DNA of 64,000 nt, from the NCBI RefSeq assembly GCF_016213215.1, contig NZ_JACRAW010000107.1:62001-126000 (forward strand). The letters run 5' to 3'. This DNA is from Bradyrhizobium sp. GTDB taxonomy: Bacteria > Pseudomonadota > Alphaproteobacteria > Rhizobiales > Xanthobacteraceae. The notes under the pieces are model-generated. The model saw only the letters and a program-made list of their open reading frames with translations. It made no database searches and had not been told where the DNA came from. The translations under genes and the position numbers were made by a program. Shown here piece by piece: positions 61,396 to 64,000 of this stretch; the first letter of the stretch is position 1; the number at the start of each line of letters is the position of its first letter.

Positions 61396-63162
61396 CTACG
61401 CCGCGAACCTGGCGAGCCGATTCATTTCCTGCGTCACCAGCTCGCGGTAGGGACCATGGCCCTGCATCAAACGATCTGGCGGTCCATCCTCGATGATCTT
61501 GCCCGACTTCAGCACCACCACCCGGTCGAAATTGCGCAGCGTCGCAAGACGGTGCGCGATCGCGATCACGGTGCGGCCGCGCATCAGCCGCGCAAGCGCT
61601 TCCCGGATCGCCTCCTCCGACTCGCTGTCGAGCGCAGCCGTCGCCTCGTCCAGGAGCAGGATCGGCGCGTCCTTGAGGAATGCGCGCGCAATCGCGATGC
61701 GTTGTCGCTGGCCGCCTGACAGTTTCACGCCCCGGTCACCGACCATGGTGTCGAGCCCCTCCGGCAGCATCTCGACGAAATCGCAGCGCGCCGCGATGGC
61801 GGCGCGCAAAACCTCATCGTCGGTGGCATTCGGCCGGCCGTAACGGATGTTTTCCCGGATGGAACGATGAAACAGGGAAATGTCCTGCGGCACAACGGAT
61901 ATCGCCTCGCGCAGGCTCTGCTGCGTGACCTTGGAAATGTCCTGGCCGTCGATGGTGATGCTGCCCTGCTTCACGTCGTAGAACCGCTGCAACAGAACGA
62001 AGAGTGTGGACTTGCCGGCACCGGATTGGCCGACCAGCCCGACCCGCTGGCCTGGCTGCAATCGTAGGCCGAACCGTTCGAAGATTTCGTTGCCGCCGGG
62101 ATAGCCGAACGAGATGTTGTTGAAGGAGATCGCCGCGCCGCTCTTGAGCAGGGGCCCGGCTTCGGGATGATCGCGCAGTTCATGCGGCACCAGCAATGTC
62201 GCGATCGCTTCGGTCAGTCGGGCCACGTGCTGGGTGACGTCGACCAGAGCCACCGCAAGATCGCGCGTGGCGTTCAGGATCGAAAGCCCGAGCGTGCAGA
62301 CCAGAACGACGTCTCCGGTGGTGGCATGGCCGCGCTGCCACAGCGTGATGGCCCAGGCGAGCAGCGCAATCGTCAACACGACTGTCACGGCCGCATGGGT
62401 GATACGCAGTTTTTCCAGATAGCGCAGGCTGCGGCTACGCGCGGCCAGTTCGCGGCCGACGGTCGCGTCAAACCGTTCTTGCTCGTGGCTGATCCCGCAG
62501 AACGCCCGTACCAGCGGCATGTTGCTGATCACGTCGATCATCTCGCCATCGACCAGAGCGGCCTTATCCGCGAAGTCGTTGTGCAGCGGCTTGCCGGCGG
62601 CGGCGAGGTGAAAGATGGCAATCACCATGCCGCCGGCGACGACGATCAGGCCGGCGGCCATCGGCAGGCTAACGGTTCCGATTAGCACGATGGCCACAAA
62701 CGTCGCAATGCATGGCGGCAGCACGTTCCACACCAGCATGTTCTCGACCGTGAAAACGGCGTTGGATGTTGCGGTGATGCGGCTGGTCAGCATCCCCGGC
62801 AGACGGTCGCTGAAATAGCTGGGCGCATGGCCGGTCAGATGGCGAAAGATGTCGCGTCGAAGGTCTCCGGTGATGCGCACAAAGGTGAAGCTCGCGACCC
62901 AGCTTGCGATGCGCCACAGGAAGTTGTCCGCCGCGATCAGCGATATGAGCAAAGCGAATGCCTGCCATACGCTGTGGCCATACGCGGGTCCCATCGACAA
63001 AATGTCCACGAGATACTTGACGCCGTACTGCGTGCTCACCGAACAGGCAACCGCGGCCACCACTGCGGCCAGGATCACCAGGTGGGATACCCACCTCCGG
63101 CGCACGTATCGCGATACGAAGGCGAACGGCCGCTGCGCGTATCCTGAAAGTTGGTCCATCAT
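61396..63162 (-). CDS. ABC exporter (fused membrane and ATPase domains)
   Basis: The 588-residue half-transporter has six membrane segments (residues 25-320) and a C-terminal ATPase with Walker A GLVGQSGAGKST, signature LSGGQRQRIAIARAF, Walker B ILLLDEAT and the H-loop IAIAHRLATL. It is of the MsbA/HlyB-like B-type family and would work as a homodimer. Related genes are linked to glucan or lipid export, and the flanking glucosidase and glycosyltransferase genes fit that, but substrate is not determined. The second Met codon (63159) is an alternative start. Confidence 0.88.
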   Translation of the reverse strand: MMDQLSGYAQRPFAFVSRYVRRRWVSHLVILAAVVAAVACSVSTQYGVKYLVDILSMGPAYGHSVWQAFALLISLIAADNFLWRIASWVASFTFVRITGDLRRDIFRHLTGHAPSYFSDRLPGMLTSRITATSNAVFTVENMLVWNVLPPCIATFVAIVLIGTVSLPMAAGLIVVAGGMVIAIFHLAAAGKPLHNDFADKAALVDGEMIDVISNMPLVRAFCGISHEQERFDATVGRELAARSRSLRYLEKLRITHAAVTVVLTIALLAWAITLWQRGHATTGDVVLVCTLGLSILNATRDLAVALVDVTQHVARLTEAIATLLVPHELRDHPEAGPLLKSGAAISFNNISFGYPGGNEIFERFGLRLQPGQRVGLVGQSGAGKSTLFVLLQRFYDVKQGSITIDGQDISKVTQQSLREAISVVPQDISLFHRSIRENIRYGRPNATDDEVLRAAIAARCDFVEMLPEGLDTMVGDRGVKLSGGQRQRIAIARAFLKDAPILLLDEATAALDSESEEAIREALARLMRGRTVIAIAHRLATLRNFDRVVVLKSGKIIEDGPPDRLMQGHGPYRELVTQEMNRLARFAA

Positions 63163-63330
63163 GCGGTAGTCGCCCCACCCGAGACATACGGAAGATCAGC
63201 AGTGCTGGTTCAGCAGAACTGCTCGCCGTTGGTCCACTGAACACCGATGGCGCCGGTCTGTTCCATCACACTGTTTTTCCGAGCGATCGCCCCGATGTCC
63301 ATCTGTCAAGGAAAGTAACCTTTGTTGAAC

Positions 63331-63356
63331 GGAACTTCCGCAGGCGCGAGACCGTT
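63331..63356 (+). promoter_or_regulatory. EcfG-type general stress promoter before the GT4 gene
   Basis: GGAAC at 63331-63335 and CGTT at 63353-63356 are separated by 17 bp, the consensus for the alphaproteobacterial general stress sigma factor EcfG. It is 73 bp before the start of the glycosyltransferase gene. Confidence 0.6.
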
Positions 63357-63429
63357 CTTTGCCAGGCATGCCGGTGCCGACATCAGCAGGGGGTAAATTC
63401 TTCCATGATTGCAGCGAGGAGATAGCGAG

Positions 63430-64000
63430 ATGCGCATCGCGCAGGTAGCTCCGTTGACGGAGGCTGTTCCACCCAGGCTTTATGGCGGCACCGAGCGGGT
63501 GGTGCACTGGTTGACCGAAGAGCTGGTAGCGCTCGGACATGAAGTCACCCTGTTCGCCAGCGGCGATTCCCAGACGTCAGCGAAGCTCGAAGCTTTGTGG
63601 CCGAAGGCACTGCGTCTCGACGGCGCGGTGCGGGATCCGAACGCATTGCACACGGTGATGTTGGAGCGGGTAAGGCAAAAATGTGATGAGGAGGAATTCG
63701 ACTTCCTGCATTTCCACCTCGATTACTATCCGTTCTCGCTGTTCTGTCGCCAGCCCACGCCATTCGTGACGACCCTGCACGGACGTCTCGATCTCCCAGA
63801 GCACCAGCCGGTGTTCGACACCTTTTCTTCCGTGCCGGTAATCTCGATTTCAAATGCACAGCGCCGGCCGGTTCCGCAGGCGAACTGGGTGCAGACAGTG
63901 CATCACGGCTTGCCGGAGACTCTCCTGACGCCCAAACCCGCGCGTCCGAATTATCTCGCCGTGCTCGGCAGGATTGCGCCTGAGAAGGGAGTTGACCGTG
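63430..64000 (+). CDS. GT4-family glycosyltransferase, C-terminus beyond window
   Basis: The first 190 codons encode the N-terminal domain of a GT-B glycosyltransferase: MRIAQVAPLTEAVPPRLYGGTERVVHWLTEELVALGHEVTLF, where the YGGTERVV segment is typical, followed by DFLHFHLDYYPF and TPFVTTLHGRLD. The second domain has just begun (AVLGRIAPEKGVDR) at the right edge. ATG 63430 follows GAGGAGATAG. An EcfG-type promoter lies upstream, so it is likely stress-induced. Such genes in Rhizobiales are often single and of unknown acceptor. Confidence 0.85.
   Translation, partial: MRIAQVAPLTEAVPPRLYGGTERVVHWLTEELVALGHEVTLFASGDSQTSAKLEALWPKALRLDGAVRDPNALHTVMLERVRQKCDEEEFDFLHFHLDYYPFSLFCRQPTPFVTTLHGRLDLPEHQPVFDTFSSVPVISISNAQRRPVPQANWVQTVHHGLPETLLTPKPARPNYLAVLGRIAPEKGVDR

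Noticed and set aside
63237..63265. EcfG-like promoter GGAAC-N16-TGTT facing the ABC exporter
   Set aside because: The -10 element has one mismatch to CGTT and the match is within chance expectation.
1..64000. CRISPR arrays, tRNA or rRNA genes, insertion sequences, prophage
   Set aside because: I looked for regularly spaced repeats, tRNA T-loop sequences, transposase or integrase motifs and phage genes and found none.

Overview
The window is high-GC, densely coded DNA from an alphaproteobacterium, almost certainly Bradyrhizobium or a very close relative. The evidence is a FixL/FixJ/FixK2 cascade beside fixNOQP-fixGHIS, FixL and FixK2 proteins that match what I recall of the B. diazoefficiens USDA 110 versions to within one residue of numbering, an nrtABC-flp-nasC nitrate locus, and short palindromic repeats typical of Bradyrhizobium intergenic DNA. 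There are about 55 genes. I found no rRNA, tRNA, CRISPR array, insertion sequence or prophage.

Layout: (1) 1-15.2 kb is central and carbon metabolism: glutamate dehydrogenase (cut by the left edge), two tandem PfkB-family sugar kinases, a ferredoxin-reductase-like flavoprotein, an enoyl-CoA hydratase, uronate dehydrogenase divergent from an SMP-30 lactonase, an aldehyde dehydrogenase, an AceE-like transketolase-family enzyme, an FAH-family enzyme, an EamA transporter and an aldo/keto reductase. (2) 15.6-22.7 kb is a leftward assimilatory nitrate operon nrtA-nrtB-nrtC-flp-nasC with a structured leader. (3) 23-33.4 kb is a mixed block: intradiol dioxygenase, serine hydrolase, HWE-type histidine kinase, CcdA, about 1.1 kb with no convincing gene, a small HTH regulator, a LeuB-like dehydrogenase, a zinc alcohol dehydrogenase and a CaiB-type CoA-transferase. 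(4) 33.6-43.5 kb holds a variant GlgA, a patatin, bdhA divergent from a LysR-type regulator, a peroxiredoxin, a Met-rich secreted protein, a DUF302 protein, a variant disulfide-reductase-like flavoprotein, a secreted cupin and an MFS transporter. (5) 43.5-57.1 kb is the micro-oxic module: fixNOQP (cbb3 oxidase), fixGHIS (its assembly), uspA-CBS, and fixL-fixJ-receiver-fixK2. (6) 57.1-64 kb has another MFS protein, a PRC-barrel protein, a large glucosidase/debranching-type enzyme, an ABC exporter and a GT4 glycosyltransferase running off the right edge.

How the parts work together: FixL senses O2 through heme and drives FixJ, which should activate fixK2 through a candidate site just upstream of it. 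FixK2 boxes lie about 57-60 bp before the start codons of fixN, fixG and uspA, so the uspA-CBS pair looks like part of the same low-oxygen regulon.

The most original observation is a strictly spaced 40-bp promoter element, ATAGC-N5-GCTAT-N18-GCATTTC or close variants, found four times. It precedes bdhA, the Met-rich secreted protein, DUF302-flavoprotein and the cupin, always 70-79 nt before the start codon. The 5' part fits the T-N11-A box of LysR-type regulators, and a LysR gene lies beside the first copy. This suggests an undescribed regulon, perhaps for redox stress in the envelope.
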